From: Alphaproteobacteria bacterium | GTDB taxonomy: Bacteria > Pseudomonadota > Alphaproteobacteria > Sphingomonadales > Sphingomonadaceae | Reading direction: 5' to 3' | Length of the DNA stretch: 9,057 nucleotides | NCBI GenBank assembly: GCA_028293055.1 | Contig: JAQGLD010000486.1 | Location: forward strand, 1 to 9,057 | Shown: positions 1-6,702 of the stretch, one piece after another | How positions within the stretch are numbered: position 1 is the stretch's first letter | Layout of the letters: the number at the start of each line of letters is the position of its first letter | Made by a program: the position numbers and the translations under genes | The notes under the pieces: model-generated | Told to the model about the DNA's origin: nothing | Seen by the model: the letters and a program-made list of their open reading frames with translations, nothing else | Databases searched by the model: none

Positions 1-1
1 T

Positions 2-904
2 GAACGGATTGCCGCGGACGGTATGGATCTGCCCGAAACATCTCTTCGCTTCCTCGCTGTCCCCGGCCTGGGCGAGCAGCGCCCCCATCCCGCCAAGGAT
101 CGAGGCGATGGTCGCTCCGGATCTCTCGACTTCGGGCCAGAAACCCGAGACCGAGAAACGCGGGGCGACCGCGAGGCGGGAGCCGGTGAGGATCGTCGCC
201 ACCACTCCGACGCAGACCGCGTTGAGGTGGAACAGGGGAAGGGGGGTGAATGTCACATCGTCCGCATTGGCCGGCCCCGCGCGCAGCTGCAGGCGGGCGA
301 GGTTGCACATGTAATTATACGGAATCATGCAGCCTTTGGAGGGGCCGGTCGTGCCCGAGGTATAGACGAGCATCGCAAGGTCGGCCGGGTCGGGCTGGGC
401 TTCGAATACGTCCGTTCCAGCGCCGCGGTGCGAATCGAGCGGCGCTACTGGGCAGGACATGTCCAGCGCCTCGCCGAGCGCGCCGCGATGCAGCAGTATG
501 CGCATCTCCGGCAATTCCGCGGCGACGGCGGCGATTCGCGGCGCGTAATCGGCTTCGGCGATGACGACCCCAGCGCCTGAATCCCCGATCTGGTGGCGCA
601 GAAACTCGCCGCGAAGCGCAGTGTTGATCGGCACGCTGACCGCACGCAGCTTGTTCGCGGCCAGCCAGCAGACGACCGCGTCGACATTGTTGTCGAGCAT
701 CGAAAGAACGGTGTCGCCGGCGCCGACGCCGAGCTCGACCAGGGCATGGCCGAAGGCGGTCGAGAGCCGATCGATCTCACTATAGGTGAAGGTCTTTCCG
801 CCGAAATCGAGCATGATCCGGTCGGGATGCGCGGCCACGGCGCGCTGCAGGGCGGCGATGACGGTATCGCGTCGCCCGGTGCCCCAGCGATCAGTGGAAT
901 CCAT
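2..904 (-). CDS. Acyl-CoA synthetase (AMP-binding, ANL superfamily), 3'-truncated by window edge
   Basis: The minus-strand frame stays open for 301 codons from an ATG at 904 to the window edge, so only the N-terminal part is seen (the family is usually about 500-560 residues). The enzyme would activate a carboxylic acid with ATP to an acyl-adenylate and then an acyl-CoA thioester in the cytoplasm. The diagnostic sign is the phosphate-binding A3 motif YTSGTTGPSKG at residues 181-191. It is followed by a TPLPLFHLNAV segment (about 218-228) that matches the A4 region of fatty-acyl and carnitine-type CoA ligases. The start follows opening residues MDSTDRWGTG and has a GAGGAG ribosome site 5 nt upstream. 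The gene is divergent from a TetR regulator 135 bp away, which probably controls it. The A5-A10 motifs and the catalytic lysine lie outside the window, so substrate class cannot be judged. The family call is very secure; the substrate is unknown. Confidence 0.93.
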   Translation of the reverse strand, partial: MDSTDRWGTGRRDTVIAALQRAVAAHPDRIMLDFGGKTFTYSEIDRLSTAFGHALVELGVGAGDTVLSMLDNNVDAVVCWLAANKLRAVSVPINTALRGEFLRHQIGDSGAGVVIAEADYAPRIAAVAAELPEMRILLHRGALGEALDMSCPVAPLDSHRGAGTDVFEAQPDPADLAMLVYTSGTTGPSKGCMIPYNYMCNLARLQLRAGPANADDVTFTPLPLFHLNAVCVGVVATILTGSRLAVAPRFSVSGFWPEVERSGATIASILGGMGALLAQAGDSEEAKRCFGQIHTVRGNPF

Positions 905-908
905 GACG

Positions 909-915
909 TCTCCTC
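909..915 (-). promoter_or_regulatory. Ribosome binding site of the acyl-CoA synthetase
   Basis: On the minus strand GAGGAGA precedes the ATG at 904 by about 4-5 nt. It is a near-consensus Shine-Dalgarno sequence and fixes the start of the synthetase gene, so the frames open further upstream on this strand (to 1245) are not the gene. Confidence 0.7.
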
Positions 916-975
916 ACGAGTTGATGTTGGGGCTGGCCGGAAGCGGCAGCCGCGGCGGTGGCGACCATGGACGGC

Positions 976-1001
976 GCCCATTGCGCAGGATAGCAATAGG
1001 C
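976..1001. promoter_or_regulatory. Imperfect inverted repeat, candidate TetR operator in the divergent promoter region
   Basis: The arms are GCCCATTGC (976-984) and GCAATAGGC (993-1001), separated by 8 nt. They match at 8 of 9 positions when folded. The element lies roughly midway between the start of the acyl-CoA synthetase (904) and the start of the TetR gene (1040). Size and placement fit known TetR-family operators, which are usually dyads of about 15-30 bp overlapping the regulator's own promoter or a divergent one. Binding by the neighbouring regulator is inferred. I could not find a convincing -35/-10 pair on either strand here, and I found no second copy in the other two intergenic regions. 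Confidence 0.45.
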
Positions 1002-1039
1002 CCGGCGACAAGCGGGCAAGTGGGAAAGAGCGGACTGGC

Positions 1040-1675
1040 ATGGCAGCGTTGGCGAAACGGGCTTCGATGGAGCAGGTTGGGATCCGGCTGCGCCCGCCGG
1101 CGCGTCCGGCGCGCCGACCCGATCCGCGTGCGGTCGCCACCAAGGATCGCATCTTCGAGGCAACCACGCGAGTGATGCACCGCGTCGGCCTCGAGGGCAT
1201 GTCGATCCAGGATATCGCGATCGAGGCGGGGGTCGCGCGGGGCACATTGTACCGCTATTTCTCGTCCAAGGCGGCGCTGCTCGACGCCTATACGGAATAT
1301 ATGCGCAGCCGCTTCGATGCGTCGCTCAAGGCGGCGATCGATCCCCATCAGGATGCGGAGGCGCGGCTCGAGGCCTTTCTTGGCTTTTTCGGCACCTATC
1401 TCGATTCGGAGCAGGCGCGCAGCTTCCTCGAGGCCGAACCCGAATTCGCGCTCGGCTATTTCCGGCGCAGTTTCGGCGATGGCGTCGGCAAGGCGCGCGA
1501 TGCGCTCGGGCCGGTTTTCGACCATTGGTCCGCAGAGCTCGGCCGGCCGCTCGACCATGACATGCTCGCGGAGTTGATCATGCGTTTCCTGATCAGCCAT
1601 GTGCTGGTGCCGGTGCCGCATGGCGGCGAGGGACTGGCGAGCAGGCTGATGAAGATGGTGAGGCAACTGGCCTGA
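1040..1675 (+). CDS. TetR/AcrR-family transcriptional regulator
   Basis: This is a 211-residue protein, the usual TetR length. The N-terminal DNA-binding domain spans about residues 35-82. Its helix-turn-helix is recognisable in SIQDIAIEAGVARGTLYRYF (55-74), the family signature with the GTLYRYF recognition helix. The rest (about 85-211) is helical and poorly conserved, as expected for a ligand-binding and dimerisation domain. The basic, proline- and arginine-rich N-terminus (about 1-34) is longer than in many members. I chose ATG 1040 because a purine-rich GGGAAAGAG lies about 9 nt upstream; ATG 1067 is an alternative but has no visible ribosome site. The frame is open upstream as far as about 593, but that stretch is antisense to the synthetase. 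The gene diverges from the acyl-CoA synthetase, so it is probably a local repressor responding to a pathway acid or its CoA ester (inference). Its stop lies 2 bp from the stop of the convergent MFS gene. Confidence 0.93.
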   Translation: MAALAKRASMEQVGIRLRPPARPARRPDPRAVATKDRIFEATTRVMHRVGLEGMSIQDIAIEAGVARGTLYRYFSSKAALLDAYTEYMRSRFDASLKAAIDPHQDAEARLEAFLGFFGTYLDSEQARSFLEAEPEFALGYFRRSFGDGVGKARDALGPVFDHWSAELGRPLDHDMLAELIMRFLISHVLVPVPHGGEGLASRLMKMVRQLA

Positions 1676-1677
1676 AT

Positions 1678-3036
1678 TCATGGCTGGGCAGCCTCGCGCC
1701 GCAGCGACGCTAAGGTCCGCTCATAGGGTTTCAGGCCCGACGAGGTGAGCCAAAGCCCGAGCAGGCTCAGCGGAACGGTGATGACGGCAATCGACAGCCC
1801 GATCTTAGCGTCATTGCCGAACATAAGGTCCGTCACCAGGGCGATCAGCATCGGCCCGAGGCCGATCCCGACGAGGCCTGCTAACAGCAGATACAACGCC
1901 ACCGCCTGGCCGCGCATCGTGTTCGGAAATACCTGCTGGATGGCGGCCGGCGCTGCGGCCTGGCCGACGGCGAAGCCGCCGACCGTGAAGGTCAGGAGGA
2001 TGAAGGCGAGCGTCGCATTGGGCATCAGCGGCCAGGCGACGGCGGTCGGAAGCACGATCGCCCAGGCGACCAGAGTCACCCTGAATCGCGCCGCCGGCTT
2101 GCCTGCGGCAGTCCAGCGATCGCTGAGAAATCCGCTGAGCAGGGTGCCGGAAAGTCCGCCGATCGCGACGAGCAGTCCGAGCGTGACCCCGACCCGGGTG
2201 ATCGGAAGCCCATATTTGCGCTGGAACAGGGCGGGCGCCCAGGCGAGCATGCCATAGCCGATAGCGGCGATCACCGCGGGATAGGTGAGCAGGCGCGAGA
2301 AGGTCGAGGCGTGGGCTCGCAGATAGCGCAGGAAGTCGCCAATCGAAGCGGCCGGAACGCCTTCGACCTCGCGCCTGACCGGCTCGCGGACGAGCAGCAC
2401 CAGCAGTGCCAGCAGGACTCCCGGTGCGCCGGCGGCGATGAAGCTCAGCTGCCAGGGCGCAAGCTGGGTGCCGCCGATCATCAGGCCTTCCGGCGGCAGT
2501 GCGCCGAGGATCAGGCCGCCGAGGAACAGCGACGCCCCCGATCCGATCGCAAGCGAGACATAATAAGCGCCGAGCGCACGCCCGCGCCGGCTCGGCGCGA
2601 TATAGTCGGCGATGATCGAATAGGCAGCCGGCGCCAGAACCGCTTCGCCGATGCCGACCCCGACCCGGGCCAGCATCAGCGCGCCGTAGCTGCTCGCGAA
2701 ACCGGCGAGAATGGTCATCGCGCTCCATACCAATATGCCGAACAGGATGAGGTTGCGCCGATTGGTGCGATCGACCAGCCGGCCGAAGGGAAGGCCCATC
2801 AAAGTGTAGGCCAAGGCGAAGCCATAGCCTTGCAAGAGGCTGAACTGGGTGTCGCTGAGTTCGAACTGCGCCTTGAGCGGCTTGACCAGAAGGGCGGGGA
2901 GCTGGCGGTCGAGCTGGGAGAAGAGGGTGACCAGCCAGAGGATCGCGATCACCGACCAGGCGCGCCATGCTGGCGGGAAGTCGGTTGCTGGCAGGCTGTC
3001 CGTTTCGGAAGCGTCCGACTCCTCCATTCGTGCCAT
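1678..3036 (-). CDS. MFS transporter, Spinster-like, inner-membrane
   Basis: This is a 452-residue, strongly hydrophobic protein with about 12 predicted membrane segments, a major facilitator superfamily carrier that would move a small organic molecule, probably an acid, across the inner membrane. The loop between segments 2 and 3 holds the MFS motif A as GLPFGRLVDRTNRR (81-94). A related loop, GFLSDRWTAAGK (302-313), sits at the equivalent point of the second half. Segment 4 begins with R124 and a glycine-rich stretch (RVGVGIGEA), resembling motif B. The early QLDRQLPALL stretch (41-50) resembles the N-terminal region of sphingomonad and Spinster-type carriers. I chose ATG 3036, which has an excellent GAGAGGAAGG ribosome site; the frame is open to 3105, but the added residues are a low-complexity basic stretch. 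It diverges from the TonB-dependent receptor, so the two may share control and form an uptake route (inference). Direction and substrate are unknown, and export is possible. Confidence 0.92.
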   Translation of the reverse strand: MARMEESDASETDSLPATDFPPAWRAWSVIAILWLVTLFSQLDRQLPALLVKPLKAQFELSDTQFSLLQGYGFALAYTLMGLPFGRLVDRTNRRNLILFGILVWSAMTILAGFASSYGALMLARVGVGIGEAVLAPAAYSIIADYIAPSRRGRALGAYYVSLAIGSGASLFLGGLILGALPPEGLMIGGTQLAPWQLSFIAAGAPGVLLALLVLLVREPVRREVEGVPAASIGDFLRYLRAHASTFSRLLTYPAVIAAIGYGMLAWAPALFQRKYGLPITRVGVTLGLLVAIGGLSGTLLSGFLSDRWTAAGKPAARFRVTLVAWAIVLPTAVAWPLMPNATLAFILLTFTVGGFAVGQAAAPAAIQQVFPNTMRGQAVALYLLLAGLVGIGLGPMLIALVTDLMFGNDAKIGLSIAVITVPLSLLGLWLTSSGLKPYERTLASLRREAAQP

Positions 3037-3039
3037 TGG

Positions 3040-3049
3040 CCTTCCTCTC
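3040..3049 (-). promoter_or_regulatory. Ribosome binding site deciding the MFS start
   Basis: On the minus strand GAGAGGAAGG lies just upstream of the ATG at 3036, with the AGGA core 6 nt from it. It supports this start over the upstream in-frame ATG at 3105, which would place the ribosome site inside the coding sequence. Confidence 0.6.
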
Positions 3050-3073
3050 CCGGCTCTTGCGCGGCCTCGACCC

Positions 3074-3105
3074 TTGTTAGCGCGTTTATTCTCAGTTGCG
3101 AACAA
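3074..3105. repeat. Weak inverted repeat in the MFS/TonB-receptor divergent region
   Basis: TTGTTAGC (3074-3081) and GCGAACAA (3098-3105) pair at 7 of 8 positions around a 16-nt, AT-richer spacer. It lies between two divergent transport genes, so it could be a regulator site, but an 8-bp arm with one mismatch and a long spacer is close to what chance can give. Confidence 0.2.
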
Positions 3106-3110
3106 AATTC

Positions 3111-3139
3111 TTGATGCAGATCGGATTCGCGACTACAGC
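3111..3139 (+). promoter_or_regulatory. Possible sigma-70-type promoter of the TonB-dependent receptor
   Basis: TTGATG (3111-3116, 4/6 to the -35 consensus) and TACAGC (3134-3139, 3/6 to the -10 consensus) are exactly 17 nt apart, upstream of the receptor start at 3203. Spacing is ideal but the -10 is poor, so this is only a candidate. Confidence 0.25.
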
Positions 3140-3187
3140 TTATCCAAGGGGCGCCGTTCGAAGTGTCCGTCTTGCCAGACGAACCAG

Positions 3188-3194
3188 TAGAGGA
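3188..3194 (+). promoter_or_regulatory. Ribosome binding site deciding the TonB-receptor start
   Basis: TAGAGGA ends 8 nt before the ATG at 3203 and overlaps the first in-frame ATG at 3194. Initiation at 3194 would leave no spacing, so 3203 is the better start. Confidence 0.6.
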
Positions 3195-3202
3195 TGTCGC
3201 TC

Positions 3203-5494
3203 ATGTCAAGATCGTACCGGGTTGCCCTGATCGGGGCAGTCGCTTCATGCTTGCCGTTGAGCGCGGCGCTTGCCCAGACAGCCGCACCCGCGCCGGTGAC
3301 GCCCTCTGCCGCGGCGGAGGAGGAGGCGAAGGGCCTCCAGGACATCGTCGTCACCGCGCAGCGCCGCGAGGAGCGCCTGCAGGACGTCCCCATCGCAGTG
3401 ACCGCATTCGGCACCGCCGAGATCGAGCGGCGGCAGATCGTGGACGTGAATTCGCTCGCCGCGAACGTTCCGGCAGTAACCTTCACGGCGACTCCCTACG
3501 GGAATAACGACCTCATTCTCGCCATACGCGGCGTCGCACCGGGCGGAGTGCTGCCAAATGTGGACCAGGCCGTCGGAATCTATGTCGACGGAGTCTATTA
3601 CGCCCGGCCCGAGGGCAGCAATTTCGCGTTGGTCGACCTCGGCTCGGCGGAGGTGTTGCGCGGACCGCAAGGCACCTTGTTCGGGCGCAACACCATAGCC
3701 GGCGCGCTCAACCTCACCACCAACAAGCCCAGTTACGATTTCGGCGGTTCGCTAAAGATCGGCTACGGCAATTACGACGCCAGGTCGCTGACCGGAATCA
3801 TCAATGTCCCTATCGTCGACGATCGGCTGGCGGCGCGGATGGTCTACTCGCACGCTCAGCATGACGGCTACGGGTATAATCCGGGGCTCAAGAGCCCGGT
3901 CGCCGACCAGAACGACGACTTCTTCCGCGGCAGCTTGCGCGCGGATGTGACCCCGGATCTGCGTGTCGACCTCAGCTTCGACTATTATGACGGCAGCAAT
4001 CACCAGCCCCTGTGGGTTCTGGAATATTACCAGGCCGGATTATCGCCAGCCAACCTTGGTCCCTTCGTTGCGGCCCCGAAATCGCGAATAAGTCAGGCCG
4101 GGATCAATCCGCTCAATCACTCCAAGGTTTATGACGGGACCGGCACGATCACAGCCTCGCTCGGCTTCGCTACATTCAAGTCGATCACGGCCTATCGGAA
4201 TATCGACTTCGAAGGTGCTTCCGACCAAGATGCGACCCCGATCCCCAATGCCGATGTGCGCACCTTCATCCTGCGCGGCCATCAGATCACCCAGGAAGTC
4301 CAGCTGCTCGGCAAGGCCTTGGGTGGAAAGCTCGATTGGGTCGTCGGCGGCTATTATTTCCAGGAAAACATCCACAATTCGCCGATCTCGCGCGTCGGAA
4401 CGGTGATCCAGGACAATTCAATCAATCCGACCAACGAGTCGATGAGCGCATTCGCCCAGCTCACCTACGAAGTCCTACCCCGGCTGCGGCTCACCGGCGG
4501 CGTCCGCCTAGTGCGCGACGAGCGAAGGATGGTCTATACGCCCGCCCGCTTCGCGGTCGCGGCTGCCTATGCAACGGTCGCGGAGGCGCCGGCGTCGGCG
4601 ATCACCCCAGCCGCCTGTCCGTTCACCGCGATCGGCCTCAATCAAGCCCCTCCGGGCGGATGCTTGTACCGGCCGCCCAACATCAGCTTCAACTACGTCC
4701 CCTTCACCGTTGGCTTGGACTACCGGCTCATGGAGGGCGGACTGCTCTATGCTAAATATTCGCGGGGATTCCGCTCGGGCGGGTTCCAGCAGGCGAGTGG
4801 CACTACCGCCGCCTTTTTCAGGCCGTTTCGCGAGGAGGAGGTCGGAAGCTGGGAAGCGGGCGCAAAACTGTCCCTGTTAGACAATCATCTGCGTCTCGGA
4901 GCCTCGGGCTATTATTCGAAATATTCGAACATCCAGCAGAATGCGGTCCTTCAGGCGAGCCCGGTAGTGATCACCACGCTCAACGCGGGAGAGGCCGAGA
5001 TTTACGGCGGAGAGTTCGAGGCGACCGCATTGATCGGCAAGCTGCGGCTCAACGGATCCCTCGGGCTAATCCACCCGAAATTCACCAAGGGCCCGTTCGT
5101 CGGCTCCGATGTCCCGACCGTAGCCCACAGGACCTTCAACCTCGGCGCCGACCTGCCGATCGCGATCGAAGGCGCTGGCAAGGTCACGCTTCACGCCGAC
5201 TACAATCATCAGTCGAAAGTGTTCTTCCTCAACACCGCCCGGGTCACCGCCACCGGAACCCTGCCCTACACGGCCTTCCAGATCGCGTCGGTAACCCAGC
5301 AGGGCTACGGGCTCCTGAACGCGCAGCTTTCGTTCGATTTCAAGGCCGTGCCGCTGACCCTGGCGGTCTACGGCAAGAATCTCACCAACGAATATTTCGC
5401 CGGACGCTCAGGCTCCTTCTACGGGGCCAATTACAATTCGATCGTGATCGGAGCGCCACGCACCTACGGCGTAAGCGCGACGTACCGGTTCTGA
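3203..5494 (+). CDS. TonB-dependent outer-membrane receptor
   Basis: This 763-residue protein has the full plan of a TonB-dependent receptor: a 22-stranded outer-membrane barrel with an N-terminal plug that imports a substrate using energy passed on by TonB/ExbBD. Residues 1-24 are a signal peptide (basic N-terminus, hydrophobic core, likely cleavage after AALA). The TonB box is DIVVTA at 47-52. The plug follows, with VPIAVTAF (62-69), GIYVDGVYYAR (125-135) and the conserved LRGPQGTLFGRNTIAGALN (152-170). The barrel ends with YRF, the aromatic C-terminal signature for outer-membrane assembly. Cys472 and Cys487 are the only pair in a likely extracellular loop and could form a disulfide. The sequence resembles the large sphingomonad group of receptors found beside catabolic genes. 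I see no N-terminal signalling extension of the FecA type. It diverges from the MFS carrier and precedes the amidohydrolase by 131 bp. The ligand is unknown; a pathway substrate is more likely than iron-siderophore from context (inference). Confidence 0.96.
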   Translation: MSRSYRVALIGAVASCLPLSAALAQTAAPAPVTPSAAAEEEAKGLQDIVVTAQRREERLQDVPIAVTAFGTAEIERRQIVDVNSLAANVPAVTFTATPYGNNDLILAIRGVAPGGVLPNVDQAVGIYVDGVYYARPEGSNFALVDLGSAEVLRGPQGTLFGRNTIAGALNLTTNKPSYDFGGSLKIGYGNYDARSLTGIINVPIVDDRLAARMVYSHAQHDGYGYNPGLKSPVADQNDDFFRGSLRADVTPDLRVDLSFDYYDGSNHQPLWVLEYYQAGLSPANLGPFVAAPKSRISQAGINPLNHSKVYDGTGTITASLGFATFKSITAYRNIDFEGASDQDATPIPNADVRTFILRGHQITQEVQLLGKALGGKLDWVVGGYYFQENIHNSPISRVGTVIQDNSINPTNESMSAFAQLTYEVLPRLRLTGGVRLVRDERRMVYTPARFAVAAAYATVAEAPASAITPAACPFTAIGLNQAPPGGCLYRPPNISFNYVPFTVGLDYRLMEGGLLYAKYSRGFRSGGFQQASGTTAAFFRPFREEEVGSWEAGAKLSLLDNHLRLGASGYYSKYSNIQQNAVLQASPVVITTLNAGEAEIYGGEFEATALIGKLRLNGSLGLIHPKFTKGPFVGSDVPTVAHRTFNLGADLPIAIEGAGKVTLHADYNHQSKVFFLNTARVTATGTLPYTAFQIASVTQQGYGLLNAQLSFDFKAVPLTLAVYGKNLTNEYFAGRSGSFYGANYNSIVIGAPRTYGVSATYRF

Positions 5495-5544
5495 CACATG
5501 TTGAACAAAAGCAGCGATATTGACTCGGAAAGCGCGATGGCGCA

Positions 5545-5563
5545 GCCTCTCTCGAGGAGAGGC
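5545..5563 (+). other. GC-rich hairpin between the receptor and the amidohydrolase genes
   Basis: GCCTCTC (5545-5551) and GAGAGGC (5557-5563) pair perfectly around a TCGAG loop. With one A/G mismatch the stem extends to 10 bp on each side (5542-5566). No T-run follows, so it is not a classical intrinsic terminator. It could attenuate read-through or protect the receptor mRNA 3' end. The rest of the 5495-5625 spacer holds a TTGACT (5520-5525), a good -35 hexamer, but with no acceptable -10 at 16-18 nt. Confidence 0.4.
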
Positions 5564-5610
5564 GGCGCGGCGTTGCTGCGCGTGAGCGAGTCGGGTCGCC
5601 AGGGATTCCA

Positions 5611-5617
5611 GAGAGGA
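5611..5617 (+). promoter_or_regulatory. Ribosome binding site of the amidohydrolase
   Basis: GAGAGGA lies 8 nt before the ATG at 5626, a strong Shine-Dalgarno match at ideal spacing that confirms the start. Confidence 0.65.
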
Positions 5618-5625
5618 TTGTCTTT

Positions 5626-6702
5626 ATGCTGATCGACCTGCACGCCCACGCCCCATTGCCCGGCTATTACAACCAGCATCCGCATTGGGGGCCGTTCTTC
5701 GAGAAGGGCGACGATGGCGACATCCGGCTGCGGGTCGGCCACTGGATCCTCACCCTCGGCTCACCCGAACGCAAGGCCGCCGTTCGCGCCGGCAAGGCAC
5801 CGTCGCTCGAGGAGTATTTCGAGAGCTGGAGCAATCCGCAGAACCGGCTCGGCAAGATGGATGCCGCCGGCCAGGACGCTCAGGTCCTGTCGGTGCCCTC
5901 GCACATCTACATGTATTGGGCGGAGCCAGAATTCGGCGTTCCCTTTGCCCGCAAGGTCAACGACACGCTGGCCGAATATTGCGCCGGCGGCGATGGACGG
6001 CTTTTTGCCTGGGCCCACGCCCCGCTCAACGTGCCCGAGGAGGGCGCCAAGGAGCTACGTCGTGCGGTCAAGGAGCATGGTTTCCTCGGGCTCAGCGCCG
6101 GCGGCGCGAATTTCGGCGGCCTCGAGTTCGACGATCCGGCGATGGACCCGATCTGGCGGGCTTTGTGCGACCTCGATCTGCCGATGTTCGTCCACGGCTA
6201 TAATCAGTCCGTGTCCTGGGGCGACAAGGCCAATGACGACAAGTACGAAACGACCGCGATCGTCGGCATGCAATATGACGAGACTCGCTGCTTCTGGTAC
6301 ATGGTCAATGGCGGCGTCTTCGATCGCTTCCCCGATCTCAAGGTCTATATCACGCACGGTGGCGGCTATGTGCCGTGGCAGCTCGGCCGCCTCGACCAGT
6401 GCAACAAGAATCTCGACACGACTCACAACAAGAAAGCGCTGGTCGACTATCTGCCGAATTTCTATTTCGACCTCGAGCTGCACGAGAAGATCATGCGCCA
6501 GGCGATCCTCGACCTGATCGGCGCCGACCGTTTGCTCTACGGCTCGAATTTCGGCGGCAGCGATGCGGTGCGGCACGATCTGACTGAAGGGCTGCGCATT
6601 TCCGACGAGGATCTTCAGAAGATCCGCTACAAGAACGCGCTCGACTTGCTCCACCTCGACCCAGCGAAGATCGGCCGGGCGCGGACTCTGGTCGCCGCCT
6701 GA
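5626..6702 (+). CDS. Amidohydrolase family 2 protein (ACMSD / decarboxylase-hydratase-like), with Asn at the usual catalytic Asp
   Basis: This 358-residue protein is a metal-dependent TIM-barrel enzyme of the amidohydrolase 2 group, which includes aminocarboxymuconate-semialdehyde decarboxylase, gamma-resorcylate decarboxylase and 4-oxalomesaconate hydratase. The N-terminal HAH (His6, His8) follows MLIDL, as expected for the first strand. His190 (MFVHGYN) and His244 (ITHGGGYVP) are the other metal-site and active-site histidines, and Arg255 follows in LGRLD. The last-strand motif normally reads GSD (GTE in some members) and here is YGSNFGGSD: Asn308 occupies the usual Asp position, with Asp313 five residues on. 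Decarboxylation, hydration or hydrolysis of a ring-fission product or aromatic acid is plausible; the exact reaction cannot be assigned. The final stop overlaps the FAH-family start by one base, so the two are almost surely co-translated and probably act in consecutive steps (inference). Family call is secure; activity is uncertain. Confidence 0.92.
   Translation: MLIDLHAHAPLPGYYNQHPHWGPFFEKGDDGDIRLRVGHWILTLGSPERKAAVRAGKAPSLEEYFESWSNPQNRLGKMDAAGQDAQVLSVPSHIYMYWAEPEFGVPFARKVNDTLAEYCAGGDGRLFAWAHAPLNVPEEGAKELRRAVKEHGFLGLSAGGANFGGLEFDDPAMDPIWRALCDLDLPMFVHGYNQSVSWGDKANDDKYETTAIVGMQYDETRCFWYMVNGGVFDRFPDLKVYITHGGGYVPWQLGRLDQCNKNLDTTHNKKALVDYLPNFYFDLELHEKIMRQAILDLIGADRLLYGSNFGGSDAVRHDLTEGLRISDEDLQKIRYKNALDLLHLDPAKIGRARTLVAA

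Noticed and set aside
593..1039. Upstream extension of the TetR frame to an ATG at 593
   Set aside because: The stretch is antisense to the clearly coding acyl-CoA synthetase and its translation is low-complexity; TetR proteins start near 1040 and a ribosome site is present there.
445..1245. Minus-strand 266-codon open frame across the synthetase start, which could suggest a frameshifted synthetase
   Set aside because: The true synthetase frame is continuous from 904 to the window edge with all expected motifs; the other frame gives arginine/serine-rich translation typical of an out-of-frame shadow in GC-rich DNA.
914..1681. Long minus-strand open frame antisense to the TetR gene
   Set aside because: It mirrors the third-position GC bias of the TetR gene and encodes no recognisable domain.
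1811..2968. Long minus-strand open frame of 385 codons inside the MFS gene
   Set aside because: Out-of-frame shadow: arginine- and proline-rich, no membrane segments, while the frame next to it encodes a complete MFS protein.
5520..5525. TTGACT as the -35 of a separate promoter for the amidohydrolase
   Set aside because: No sequence resembling a -10 element is found 16-18 nt downstream.
5545..5563. Intrinsic (rho-independent) terminator of the receptor gene
   Set aside because: The stem is followed by GC-rich sequence with no T-run.
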